A stretch of 64,000 nt of DNA from Hymenobacter yonginensis (GTDB lineage: Bacteria; Bacteroidota; Bacteroidia; Cytophagales; Hymenobacteraceae), in NCBI RefSeq assembly GCF_027625995.1, contig NZ_CP115396.1, forward strand, positions 2,356,001 through 2,420,000. The letters run 5' to 3'. Positions within the stretch are counted from its first letter, which is position 1. Every line of letters starts with the position of its first letter. The notes under the pieces are model-generated. The model was not told the origin of the DNA. It saw nothing but the letters and a program-made list of their open reading frames with translations, and made no database searches. The translations under genes and the position numbers were made by a program. This document shows positions 19,301 to 26,785 of the stretch, piece after piece.

Positions 19301-19675
19301 ATAAAGAGCAAACCTTACCTGAGGGTTGCTGATACCTGTCAAATTGATGTCGCCAATAGTAAAAGTACTGGTGGCACCTGTATTTGTCGGAAAAAGTACG
19401 TTAACTGAACCGGAGCTATTAGGATAGCCTGTGGAAGGGTTTAATAGAGACAACTGAGCGTTGCCTTGATATTGAAGCCCTTTCTCTTGGTCATTGTCAA
19501 ACCCACCCTGCCTGTTGTAGCTCTGTATGGTTTGTCCCTCAGTAGCAGTCGTACCTACTGACTCCGTGAAAATCTGTGCGTTGGAAAAACCAGGTAACAC
19601 CAATGCTACTAAAAACAGCATTTGGCAGACAAACCTAGAAATCCGGCGTGTATTACGCTGGTAAGTGTGGTTCAT
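16316..19675 (-). CDS. Large secreted repeat protein with T9SS sorting domain
   Basis: The start at 19675 (MNHTYQRNTRRISR, signal peptide ending FSNAQ) gives 1119 residues; a longer frame begins with implausible AT-rich sequence. After an N-terminal jelly-roll-like domain come repeats of about 100 residues with the pattern LxFGxxxVxxASxxQ, similar to choice-of-anchor D/Ig-like modules. The tail has an Fn3-like linker (PLPVELKSF) and a type A T9SS sorting domain with FYPNPTSGKLTV and SMPAGTYMVTV. No enzyme motif is seen, so a surface or matrix role is inferred. The C-terminal 180 residues are encoded by GC-rich DNA, whereas the rest (about 16860-19675) is AT-richer. It is a paralogue of the downstream giant protein in its tail. 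Confidence 0.85.
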   Translation of the reverse strand: MNHTYQRNTRRISRFVCQMLFLVALVLPGFSNAQIFTESVGTTATEGQTIQSYNRQGGFDNDQEKGLQYQGNAQLSLLNPSTGYPNSSGSVNVLFPTNTGATSTFTIGDINLTGISNPQVRFALYIPAGGPTTIAALRNAFRLNLASSVDAASYSVYDTNVPYTPVSGITPGTWNAFVLNPAALPASDQRFLQLRFIRLNNTQAQARQYQLDDVTLSATTTPTILVAPQALSFGGQTVNTASAAQRIDVNAVYLNQDITVAAPAGFQVSLTSTGTYTSTVTLARKIDGSTSTSVFVRFLPTATGNYVDNVQFSSTGATTASVGVSGVGQTAPATLAVSTNGTLDFGSVVVGNASSPQSFTVSGNNLGANPVTVAAPSGYQVRTGTNVFGSSVTLTPVGGTVGSTQIDVQFVPTAAGTANGNVQVSAQGAPTQLVSVTGIGTAPTPGATINVSPASLAFGNITASGSGDTRQLTVSGTGLTDNITLTPSANVQIRNASAGGAFTSDALVVPRTGTTVVPTSIEVRLVALISGTTFNGNITVTSATASPVVVPISATSNGNISDISITNPANNSFTFATRPNSISVAQQFLLAGTNLLQPLTIAPTGPSAQYFQVSEDNVNFFNQLTFTPDVQGNVTQRPIYLRFLPGNNALTVNAIIRATSSPAPDRDVSVTGISEPTIRLSRLLGSFGDNVVKNTTTAPVTALLEGFLLGGNVDIRFPADTDDPTRNPLQTPQYELSLNNGASYSKIATITPDANGNFSQQIQVRYAPTRVGASAQELEVRNSSLNSGNFFVLTSGNGRVQGFAIAPVPTAQSTAVIARDINSSTATITFNLSSPPAGTSYGQNRLVIATTTYQQLPTNLFPQPKQNFNPGVTVSGAYQFGSGTAIEASTNTYVVFSGAANNFTVGNLTPGVVYYFYSFEFNDDALLNAENYRVPNNQPQVPLPVELKSFTAQLRNGQVNLNWVTASERNNQGFEVQRSQDGREFSTILFKKGNGTTSARSTYDAVDARPLAGLSYYRLKQIDTDGKFSYSPVVTVKNAGLTEASFYPNPTSGKLTVALPQATTAEGLRVRIADLTGRVLREQSLPVTGELDLTSMPAGTYMVTVGTGDQQVTRKVVKN

Positions 19676-20341
19676 AGTATAAGCAAAAAGTGAGCGTTTC
19701 AAAAGTGAAGTGAAAAAAAACAGAAGAGAAGGCAGTAAGTAACTGCACCGGTAGCAGAAGATGATACGCAGCAGCAAACGTGAGGATTGCTATGTTTCTT
19801 ACATCTTATTGAACATTTTTAAGCACATTAAAAACAACGTGTTTGGGTTTTTCCGGAACTGCTCAACCATATTCCGTGCCAGTACAGCGCCTATTACATT
19901 ATTAGGGAAATAAGAAAATTAAGGCAGTACTGGTTCATCATATATAAAATAATGAATGTTTTATACTTTTTGTTTCAGATGCAAATTTGCGGCAAAAATC
20001 TGAATAACCCGGCAGCTTGTTATACTACATATCAAATAATAGGTTTTTTTACCCGTTGCAAGTCAATGCATTAGCCACTACAAATACTTCTATATTCCTT
20101 GCCAATCGGCCATTGGCCAGCTCATTCAAGGTGGTTTTACCTCTTTCCCTCCCACCATACTTCGGCGTACAGCTGCTACATCCGAGCCGTTACCAATCCT
20201 TGCCGACAGCCCATAGCGTCGTAGCGGAAACCGCAGACCGCGCCGGGTGAGCCAGCGCATAATGCCCAAAGTACCGCCTTGACTAGCCTTCCCAATTTGA
20301 CACTCACCTTTACGACAAAATGGATTTAATCAAGATAGCGC
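19676..20341. other. AT-rich intergenic region
   Basis: About 670 bp with low GC lie between the T9SS gene and the beta-propeller lipoprotein gene. The part nearest 19675 should hold the T9SS gene promoter. No exact TAnnTTTG with a spaced TTG was found. A 77-residue ORF at 20017 has no coding character. Confidence 0.5.
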
Positions 20342-20374
20342 AAAAAAATCCACTACCCTTTTCAGGATAGTGGA
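20342..20374 (-). terminator. Intrinsic terminator of the propeller lipoprotein gene
   Basis: On the minus strand a TCCACTATCC/GGGTAGTGGA stem with a short TGAAAA loop is followed by seven T residues. It lies 36 nt past the stop codon at 20410. Confidence 0.8.
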
Positions 20375-20409
20375 CTAAATGAGCACGTTAGGAGAGGGAA
20401 CTGTTGCGC

Positions 20410-21954
20410 CTACTTGGCGTCAGGCTGTGTCGCATTTTGAAACAAACGGGCGCGGTTACTACCAGTCAGATCCATTTGCCATACCTCCGGTACCGATTGA
20501 TTGACGTTGCTTACGTTCACGAAAACGACTTTAGCGCCGTTACCGCTGAAGCGAGGGTAAACGTCGTTGGTTCCCACAGGTTTACCCCCTGCCCCACCAG
20601 TGCCTTGTAATGCGGATAGCGACGTAACTCCAGTACCATCCAGATTCTGGACAAATATCTGCGCATCCAACTGCCGACCGGTCGGATCCACATAACTACT
20701 TAAATCGCGCGTATACATCACCTTATTACCTAACAAATTAAAGGACGGTGAATCCAGTCGCCCAGGTAAGTTACCGACTAGTTGCGTGAGGTTCGTACCA
20801 TTGGCATCGAGCAGGTAAATTTCAGAATCGTAGATGCTTGCCCCTACTGTCTGTACCACAATCCGGTTGATCTGGCCATTCCAGTCGCATTCGCGGAAGT
20901 TACGGCCGCTGGGCGCCGTAGCCAGTAATACTAGGCCAGAGCCGTCGCGGTTAATGCGCCAGAGCTTGTCGTTGTTAGCGAACAATAGTTGCGCGCCATC
21001 TGGCGACCAGCAATAGGCTACTCCAAAGTTATTATATCCTTCCACTGGCAACGGCGAAATAAGGCGCTGATCGGAGCCGTCGCGGTTCATGGTATAGAGC
21101 CGGTATTGACCGGAAGCATTGGAAGTATAGGCCACCTTATCGAGCAAGGGGCTAAGCCGTGGCGAAGCTTCCACAAAAGGAGAGTTGGTAAGCCGAACCA
21201 AGTTACCGCCGGTAGCATCCGATGAGTAGATGTCTGTATTGCTCCCTGTCTGCCGCACATACAGGAACGCATTATCGGGTACTTCCCGGGTGCGGAAGCT
21301 CCATACATCCCCACGGACAAGCTCACCGGCTTTGTCGCGTACCGTTACCTGCCAATAATAGGTGGTATTAAATTTCAGACCAGTGGCCACCACACTGCTA
21401 TCAGTGGAATTGGTCAGGAGTTGGCGGCGGTCAGTGGAATTGCTTTCGAACAGTGTTACGTCGCTGTACAGCACCGAGTCAACTTTGTCGGGGTCCGAGA
21501 CTTTCCAGCGTAGCGTCAATTCCACTGGCTGGGCAGTTGCTCCATCGGTAGGACGGGGCTTAGAGGGCAGGTTCGGCCGGCTATTGGAGGTAGCGGCTTT
21601 GCTCAGCGTTAGTGAAACGGGTAGAGTCTGATTTTCATTAATGTATACGTTTGCTACTTCCTGGCGATAATCTGCTTTACGCGCCGTCACAGCCAGCTCA
21701 CCAACCGGTACGTCCGGGATGGAAAATTTGCCGGCGGCATCCGTAGTATAAGAACTAGTGGCAGGGTTGGTAGTGATGGATACATTTGCAAGTGGCAGGT
21801 TGGTTGCCCCGTCTATTACCACTCCTTCTACGGCCCCATACAGCGTAGGCTCTACTGTATCCTCTTTACAACCTCCGGCGAATAAGGCGCTTACTAGCAA
21901 TAGACACTGGGTAATCCACACAAGTGGTATTCGGTTGGGAATAAGTGTTTTCAT
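20410..21954 (-). CDS. Lipoprotein with Cna-like, Fn3 and TolB-like propeller domains
   Basis: The 514-residue protein has a lipobox LFAGGC with C29 as the lipidated residue. Residues 40-115 form a carboxypeptidase-regulatory-like beta-sandwich (GVVIDGATNLPLANVSI, then DAAGKFSIPDVPVG). A fibronectin type III-like region follows (about 130-225, ending WSFRTRE). The rest carries WD40-like PD40/TolB propeller blades with repeated motifs such as NRDGSDQRL and WSPDGAQLLFA. It is probably anchored in the outer membrane. Ligand and role are unknown; such propellers usually mediate binding. It is transcribed alone, between the T9SS gene and the curli genes. Confidence 0.8.
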   Translation of the reverse strand: MKTLIPNRIPLVWITQCLLLVSALFAGGCKEDTVEPTLYGAVEGVVIDGATNLPLANVSITTNPATSSYTTDAAGKFSIPDVPVGELAVTARKADYRQEVANVYINENQTLPVSLTLSKAATSNSRPNLPSKPRPTDGATAQPVELTLRWKVSDPDKVDSVLYSDVTLFESNSTDRRQLLTNSTDSSVVATGLKFNTTYYWQVTVRDKAGELVRGDVWSFRTREVPDNAFLYVRQTGSNTDIYSSDATGGNLVRLTNSPFVEASPRLSPLLDKVAYTSNASGQYRLYTMNRDGSDQRLISPLPVEGYNNFGVAYCWSPDGAQLLFANNDKLWRINRDGSGLVLLATAPSGRNFRECDWNGQINRIVVQTVGASIYDSEIYLLDANGTNLTQLVGNLPGRLDSPSFNLLGNKVMYTRDLSSYVDPTGRQLDAQIFVQNLDGTGVTSLSALQGTGGAGGKPVGTNDVYPRFSGNGAKVVFVNVSNVNQSVPEVWQMDLTGSNRARLFQNATQPDAK

Positions 21955-22269
21955 GGTTTAAGGCAGGCTAAGGTGGGAGAGTTCAGAGTAGGTACAGACT
22001 AGGAAATCAGTGAGGGAACTTGTTCAGGCATCTGGTAGCACCCCCCTAAAAATATCATTAACCGCTGTAATTCAACATTTTGAAATAATACATCATATGT
22101 GCAATATATCAAGTATGGATAATGAGTATATCCACGCTACCAGCTATTCAAAGCAACGATCTATGCAATACTCAAGAACCTACGATTAGCAGAATGGCCG
22201 TATCATCGGAGCCATAAATGTAAGAATAATTTTAAAAATTCAGAATTTAATTCAAAACTACTGAGATGC
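21955..22269. other. AT-rich intergenic region before the curli genes
   Basis: About 315 bp with low GC and no ORF. It should contain the promoter of the beta-propeller lipoprotein gene; no consensus element was identified. Confidence 0.45.
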
Positions 22270-22310
22270 AAAAAATGGCAACCTGGTTATCGACTATAAC
22301 CAGATTGCCA
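22270..22310 (-). terminator. Intrinsic terminator of csgB
   Basis: A 15-bp stem with one mismatch (22276-22290 with 22296-22310) and a 5-nt loop is followed, on the minus strand, by a run of six T. It lies about 30 nt after the csgB-like stop codon. Confidence 0.85.
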
Positions 22311-22339
22311 CCAACATTTTACCATCTCTATCATGCAGC

Positions 22340-22930
22340 TTATGGTAGTACCCTACCTTGCTCAATAGTAAGCTGGATACCGTTGCCGCGCATCTCCACG
22401 CTATAGCCGCGTGGTGCCAGGGGTGTCGATTCCAGCTGGTTGAGTGTATGATTATTACCTATTTGCATGACTTCATACTTGCGGCTGTCTCCGACGACGG
22501 TGCTGTTGATCTTATTGTCGTCACCATCCTGCACCAGCTTCATTTCGTTTCTGTCGCCGGTCAGGTTTACGTTTAGCTCGTTTCGGTCACCGTCCTGCGT
22601 AATGCGGGCGCTGTTGCCTTCTCCTGTCTGAGTGAAGCTGAGTTGGTTGCTAAGGCCTGCCTGCTCCACAAAAGCCGAGTTGGCCAAAACACCAGTATTG
22701 TTCTGTGTAATAGCGCCCCGATTACCGGTGCCCATCTGTAGCAACGACGACACGTTGCGCGCATCGGCTTGGCTTGGGGCATTAGGCAGTCGCTCCAAGC
22801 CAATGGTTTCGGCGAGGCGCTGCTCTACACGCAGGTCTTCCGGGTCGGTACGGCTTTGTGCAGTAGCTGGCAGCCAAAGATTAGCGGCGCTAACTGTGCA
22901 AAGCAGAAAAAACAGTTTTTTCATAGCCAT
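22340..22930 (-). CDS. csgB: Minor curlin (CsgB-like) subunit
   Basis: The 196-residue secreted protein has a signal peptide (MKKLFFLLCTVSAANLWLPATAQ). After a polar linker of about 45 residues come curlin-type repeats with alternating Gln, Gly and Asn: LQMGTGNRGAITQNNTG, VEQAGLSNQLSFTQTGEGN, ITQDGDRNELNVNLTGDRN and KLVQDGDDNKI. The C-terminus diverges from the repeat and lacks a final Gln/Asn strand. Its order after the csgA-like gene and the less regular repeats favour a nucleator or minor subunit. Assignment as csgB rather than a second csgA is inference. It is transcribed after csgA through an 82-nt gap that holds a hairpin. Confidence 0.75.
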   Translation of the reverse strand: MAMKKLFFLLCTVSAANLWLPATAQSRTDPEDLRVEQRLAETIGLERLPNAPSQADARNVSSLLQMGTGNRGAITQNNTGVLANSAFVEQAGLSNQLSFTQTGEGNSARITQDGDRNELNVNLTGDRNEMKLVQDGDDNKINSTVVGDSRKYEVMQIGNNHTLNQLESTPLAPRGYSVEMRGNGIQLTIEQGRVLP

Positions 22931-22949
22931 GTCATGTTAATGCCCAAGA

Positions 22950-22987
22950 GGCCGGGCCTCCCTTCACAAAGAAGAGAAGACCCGGCC
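22950..22987 (-). promoter_or_regulatory. Hairpin between csgA and csgB
   Basis: GGCCGGG (22950-22956) pairs with CCCGGCC (22981-22987) around a 24-nt loop. No T-run follows. Its position suits an attenuator or processing site that lowers csgB relative to csgA. Confidence 0.4.
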
Positions 22988-23012
22988 AATTGTGCGTTAG
23001 ACACAAATCCGA

Positions 23013-23678
23013 TTAGGGGTGGTCCTGACGAACGATGGCAGCATTGCCACTACCATCTTGTACAACCTGGCTCCATTGGTTATTAGAACCGAGGCTACCA
23101 TCACCCTGACGCGTGTCAGCAAAGTTGCCGGGGATACCAAAGATCAAACCGGTAGCATTGGTTTGCTTCTGATGAGCAAAGTTGTCGTCGCTATCCTGGT
23201 CGATGTAGCCGTAGTTGAGGTCACCGGTCTGCTCTTGCACAGCATAGTTGCGGTTCTGGGCGTCACCAGTAGCACCTTGCTCTACGATGGCTTCTCCACG
23301 CCAGCCGCTTTGTACTTGGTCAACATAGTTGTTGTTGCCGGTTTGGCTGGAGTAAGCAGTGTTTAGGCCATTAAGTGGCGAGCTGCCAGACTGCGTCTGA
23401 TAAGCATCGTTGCCCGTACCGTTCTGGTACATATCAGCCGACTGGTTGGAACCAGCCTGCCGAACGACGCCGTAGTTATCAGTACCTACTTGCTGCACAT
23501 ACGAATCATGGTCAACCGAACCGGCATTACGGCTGGTAGCAGAAATCTGGGTAGTAGTAGGAATTGCGCGGACAGCTGCACCACGGCCTTGTGCCGCTGG
23601 GCGGGCATTAGGGGCGGACTGAGCGAAGGCAGCACCGGTCATCAGGAGTGCAGCGGCGAGGAGTTGGATCTTTTTCAT
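23013..23678 (-). CDS. csgA: Major curlin (CsgA-like) amyloid subunit
   Basis: The 221-residue protein has a clear signal peptide (MKKIQLLAAALLMTGAAFAQ). A linker of about 35 residues follows, then eight or so curlin-like repeats with regularly spaced Gln, Gly and Asn, for example YVQQVGTDNYGVVRQAGSNQ and YSSQTGNNNYVDQVQSG. The last repeat reads VVQDGSGNAAIVRQ. Such repeats stack into the beta-helical amyloid of extracellular curli. Asp and Tyr are more common than in E. coli CsgA, and some repeats carry insertions. It has its own canonical promoter and lies downstream of the secretion genes. Confidence 0.85.
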   Translation of the reverse strand: MKKIQLLAAALLMTGAAFAQSAPNARPAAQGRGAAVRAIPTTTQISATSRNAGSVDHDSYVQQVGTDNYGVVRQAGSNQSADMYQNGTGNDAYQTQSGSSPLNGLNTAYSSQTGNNNYVDQVQSGWRGEAIVEQGATGDAQNRNYAVQEQTGDLNYGYIDQDSDDNFAHQKQTNATGLIFGIPGNFADTRQGDGSLGSNNQWSQVVQDGSGNAAIVRQDHP

Positions 23679-23731
23679 GGGGAAAAGGGGGACTTTGGGG
23701 GAGGGGTTAGAATTTTGTTTTACTACTTTTT

Positions 23732-23756
23732 AATTGTCTCTTCCGGATAGACAATT
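23732..23756 (-). promoter_or_regulatory. Inverted repeat at the csgA transcription start
   Basis: AATTGTCT (23732-23739) and AGACAATT (23749-23756) are perfect inverted arms around 9 nt. The right arm abuts the -7 element, so the repeat covers the predicted start site. It could be an operator or a 5'-end hairpin. Confidence 0.55.
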
Positions 23757-23786
23757 CAAATATAAAGCACTTTTTTCATAATGCAA
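23757..23786 (-). promoter_or_regulatory. Canonical Bacteroidota promoter of csgA
   Basis: On the minus strand: TTG (23784-23786), exactly 19 nt, then TATATTTG (23757-23764). This is a full match to the Bacteroidota consensus TTG-N19-TAnnTTTG and implies a leader of about 70 nt. Confidence 0.8.
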
Positions 23787-23840
23787 GCAAGTGCGTAAAT
23801 TTTTTATTCAAATTTTTATTTACATAGTTATATAATAAGC

Positions 23841-23883
23841 AAAAGCCCTTTCAATCAGCCATTTGACCGATTAAAAGGGCTTC
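23841..23883 (-). terminator. Terminator between csgG and csgA
   Basis: A 14-bp stem with one mismatch (AAGCCCTTT...AATC with GATT...AAAGGGCTT) sits 4 nt after the csgG stop. It separates the csgEFG transcript from csgAB. Confidence 0.75.
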
Positions 23884-23886
23884 AAA

Positions 23887-25281
23887 TTATTTCATACGAT
23901 GGCTACCTAAGTAGTAGGTAAAGCCCAGACGAGCTGCCCAGACATAGTCATTATACTTGCCGTAGTCCATATAATCGAGGTCGTCGCTTAGGTAGTAGCG
24001 GTTTTCGATGCTGGCATTCAGGCCAATACGTGGTGAGAGCAGGTACTCTCCTCCTATGCCCAATAAGGTATGCGGCAGCACCCGCTGGCTGCCGCTGACT
24101 GCTGGCTGATTGCGCAACGTAGCACCTGCCCCTGCCATAGCGTAGGGCGTGAATCTATCTTGCGGCAGCAAACGCATCATCAGGCCCGCTTCGGCGTAGC
24201 TGAAGTCCTGGCTGAAGTAGCGCCGCGCCGATAACTGGCCCCAGCCTACGTTCGCAAAAGAACTTAGGAAGCCGGTTCCCCACTGGTAGCGCAGTGTAGC
24301 AGTACCTTCCGGATCATTGCGAGGATTGGCGAAATCACCGGAATATTGCTGCAGTGAGGCCGAAAGCCCTATCCCAAAGCGGCTGCGGCGTTCCGTCAGT
24401 TCGCGGCCCAGCACATCAATGGAAGCATTCTGCTCTTTCTCCTGGAAATAAGCAGCCATAGCCGGACCCTGTAGGTCCTCCACGTTTTTAGGCGCCCACA
24501 GCCGGTCGCGCAGGCCCTCGAAGATGAGGGCTTCCACTGACTTCTCAATGGCTTCCTTCACTGCCATTTCGCTAGGTTCGTTGTATGTGAAACCAGTCTC
24601 GGTTTCCAACAGCCGCTTGAAGTTCACGAATCGGAACAGGCTGGCATCTACTTGCTGCGAAAGAATCGTTTTGCTGACGTAAACTGTTTTGAGCACCCGC
24701 CCATTGGATGTACTGATGGCCCGCAGATACACCGTGACACGGTCCTGCCGATACTGGCCCGAGGCGCCGGCTCCAAAGTAGCGCAGGCCGGCACCGCCGG
24801 TCAGCATATTGGCATCGTAGGAGATAATACCGCCTTCCAGCAGCACTCCCGCAAACAGCAGCGGCGGCAACGGCGACTGTCGTTGCCCAGTCTGCTCGCT
24901 GTATTCGGCCCGAGTCGAACGAATGATTTTGCGCTCATTCAGCAGATTGCCTAGGTTTTCGCGCTCAATCGGCTCAAACCAATTAGACTCTTCCAGCGCC
25001 TTTATCAAAATAGTAGTAGCACCCTGCGTGATGGCCGTTGAAAAGCTTGAGCCATTGGTGGTAGGCTTGTACTGCCCGGTCTGGTCGCGGAACTTATACA
25101 CGGCCACGACCGCCTTTTCGCGGGGCTGCGGCATATTCTGGATTGGACGGGGCCGGATAACCTCGGCCCCCAGACGCGCGGGCTCGGTGGTGAGTGGCTG
25201 ATGGAAATAAGGCGCGCAGGCATCAGTTGCTAGGAGCAGCGTGATAGCTAAGTATACTTTCCAGGTGGCGATGGTACGCAT
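23887..25281 (-). CDS. csgG: Curli secretion channel CsgG with C-terminal barrel-like extension
   Basis: The 464-residue protein is much longer than E. coli CsgG (277). The N-terminal signal ends near C22 in LATDAC, a weak lipobox. Residues about 45-285 match CsgG: KAVVAVYKFRDQTGQYKP, GATTILIKALEESNWFEPIERE, the LLNERKIIR segment, and the RYFGAGASGQYRQDRVTVYLRAIS strands of the channel. Residues about 300-464 form alternating amphipathic strands ending LGFTYYLG, resembling an eight-stranded outer-membrane barrel. CsgG oligomers form the outer-membrane pore for curlin export. The extra domain is unlike the classical protein and may anchor or gate the pore. It is co-transcribed with csgF (52 nt) and csgE. 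Confidence 0.88.
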   Translation of the reverse strand: MRTIATWKVYLAITLLLATDACAPYFHQPLTTEPARLGAEVIRPRPIQNMPQPREKAVVAVYKFRDQTGQYKPTTNGSSFSTAITQGATTILIKALEESNWFEPIERENLGNLLNERKIIRSTRAEYSEQTGQRQSPLPPLLFAGVLLEGGIISYDANMLTGGAGLRYFGAGASGQYRQDRVTVYLRAISTSNGRVLKTVYVSKTILSQQVDASLFRFVNFKRLLETETGFTYNEPSEMAVKEAIEKSVEALIFEGLRDRLWAPKNVEDLQGPAMAAYFQEKEQNASIDVLGRELTERRSRFGIGLSASLQQYSGDFANPRNDPEGTATLRYQWGTGFLSSFANVGWGQLSARRYFSQDFSYAEAGLMMRLLPQDRFTPYAMAGAGATLRNQPAVSGSQRVLPHTLLGIGGEYLLSPRIGLNASIENRYYLSDDLDYMDYGKYNDYVWAARLGFTYYLGSHRMK

Positions 25282-25333
25282 GGGGAGGTGAGGCAGTAAC
25301 AGAGAGAAGATAAGCTAGTGGCCGTGCGACTGG

Positions 25334-25765
25334 CTAAGGGATATTTGGAATAGTGACGGTGGTCTGGTTGCCGGTGCTGGAGTCGGTAATCTGGATAACT
25401 ACTCCGTTGGCACCGGGCGTCACTTCAATCTGATAAGTGCCTACCGTATAGCTACCTTCCCGCACCGGCCCCGAACCAAACTGCGACGTGATAAACCGGC
25501 TGGTCAGCTGACTCAGAATCTGTCGATTAAGGTTTTCAGCAAAGCCATTAAGCGGATCGTTGGCGTTGACGCCAGTGCCGGTGTCGCGAGCAGGCTCTTC
25601 GATGGTGTTTTGCGAGGTAGCAGAACTGAGCAACCATTGGTAGTTGAAGCTGTTTCCACCGCCGAAAGACGGGTTTTTGGGTTCGTAAACGAAGTCCTGT
25701 GCATGCGCTTGGCTACCAGCGAGCATAAGCAGCAGGGCAGTGCATAGAGTAAAAAGAGTTTTCAT
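25334..25765 (-). CDS. csgF: Curli assembly factor CsgF
   Basis: The 143-residue secreted protein has a signal peptide ending AHAQ, followed directly by the CsgF hallmark: FVYEPKNPSFGGGNSFNYQWLLSSA. In E. coli this Asn-rich N-terminal segment inserts into the CsgG pore and couples it to the surface nucleator. The C-terminal half is beta-rich (YTVGTYQIEVTPGANGVVIQI), as in CsgF. Length matches the family (about 138). The gene lies between csgE and csgG with gaps of 37 and 52 nt, so one operon is likely. Confidence 0.9.
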   Translation of the reverse strand: MKTLFTLCTALLLMLAGSQAHAQDFVYEPKNPSFGGGNSFNYQWLLSSATSQNTIEEPARDTGTGVNANDPLNGFAENLNRQILSQLTSRFITSQFGSGPVREGSYTVGTYQIEVTPGANGVVIQITDSSTGNQTTVTIPNIP

Positions 25766-25802
25766 AGGGGGTGGGAGTAGTGAAGCAAGAAATGGGAAGT
25801 TG

Positions 25803-26429
25803 TCAGTAGGTTTCTCGGCCCTTCAGTTCGCCGCGCTCTAATTGATTGCTCACGCGCTGGGCTTCCACCAGATAGTCGCTGGCCAACCCTACGGCCTGGA
25901 TGGCGGCTTCTTCTATCAGGTCGTACTTAGGCTGCAAGGGTATCTCGAGTAGCGTCTCATCGTTCACGGCGAGCGACACCAAGGCACTGTTGCCACGAGC
26001 CGGCAATTCTATGATGGTGATGTTGTATTCGTTGACGCCTGGTGGGGCTTCGAAGGCGGTATAGAACACGCTGTAGAAGTCACGGCCAATCTTGGTTATC
26101 GTCTGATCGACAACCAAGCCTTGTGATTCTATTCCAGCCGTCTGGCGACGTTGTGTCTGCGAAGAGTCAGCTTGCAACAGCAGCCGCAGGGCCTCCTCCA
26201 GTTTCTTGGCCGGCAACGGTGCTGCCTGCGATTCTTTTACAGGCACTTCGGGCGTTTTCTGGGCATTGCTACCTTCCCTTACCGGAATCCGTCGCTCATT
26301 TTGGGCCAGCGCCGGGCAGCCTAACAATACCAGCCAGATAACAAAACAGGTGCTGGCCAGCTGTCTAAACAACGGCTGCTTACACGTAAGCCAGTGCACC
26401 AATGTAGATAAGGAGAGCTGGCGTAGCAT
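25803..26429 (-). CDS. csgE: Curli assembly chaperone CsgE
   Basis: The 208-residue protein has a long signal segment ending CPALAQ, then a variable linker of about 60 residues, and a CsgE domain (about 95-208). The domain shows GLVVDQTITKIGRDFYSVFY, the central ITIIELPARGNSALVSLAVND, and the terminal EEAAIQAV helix. CsgE caps the periplasmic side of the CsgG pore and selects curlin substrates. It is longer than E. coli CsgE (129) because of the signal and linker. It is first in the csgEFG operon. No csgD or csgC homologue occurs in the window. Confidence 0.85.
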   Translation of the reverse strand: MLRQLSLSTLVHWLTCKQPLFRQLASTCFVIWLVLLGCPALAQNERRIPVREGSNAQKTPEVPVKESQAAPLPAKKLEEALRLLLQADSSQTQRRQTAGIESQGLVVDQTITKIGRDFYSVFYTAFEAPPGVNEYNITIIELPARGNSALVSLAVNDETLLEIPLQPKYDLIEEAAIQAVGLASDYLVEAQRVSNQLERGELKGRETY

Positions 26430-26714
26430 TGGGTTGAGTGAGAATTGATGGATTTATAAATGCCCTTTCGTCTCTAGACTGAACTTACCCAGTACCTAAT
26501 CTGCCCTTCGCAGGCAGAATAAGCCAGGACGTTAAAAACTCGGTTTTACCAGGACGAGATAGGCAGAGCAGTTTTGCGGCATGAATGTAAATATTAAACG
26601 AAATAATACAATGATTTTTCACGATTTTAATCTATCAATAATTGAAATAATTAAAAACCCATGCACACGTCACTCCGCAACAACTTGTCAATCAGATGCC
26701 ATAGCTCAAAGCTT
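26430..26714. other. AT-rich region upstream of csgE
   Basis: About 285 bp with low GC in 26570-26680 and no ORF. It should contain the csgEFG promoter. No exact TAnnTTTG with a spaced TTG was found on the minus strand. Confidence 0.45.
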
Positions 26715-26760
26715 ATAGATAAGGCCCGCCTCTACTTTCGTAAAGGCGGGCCTTATCTAT
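26715..26760 (-). terminator. Terminator of the ATP-grasp gene
   Basis: A perfect 17-bp stem (26715-26731 with 26744-26760) encloses a 12-nt loop. It lies 26 nt past the stop at 26786. A short pairing of flanking GCTTA and TAAGC words extends it. Confidence 0.75.
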
Positions 26761-26785
26761 GTAAGCAATAAGCTTACAGACGCTT

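Noticed and set aside
20017-20250. 77-residue ORF in the AT-rich gap
   Set aside because: No coding character, no signal of translation, and composition equal to the surrounding spacer.
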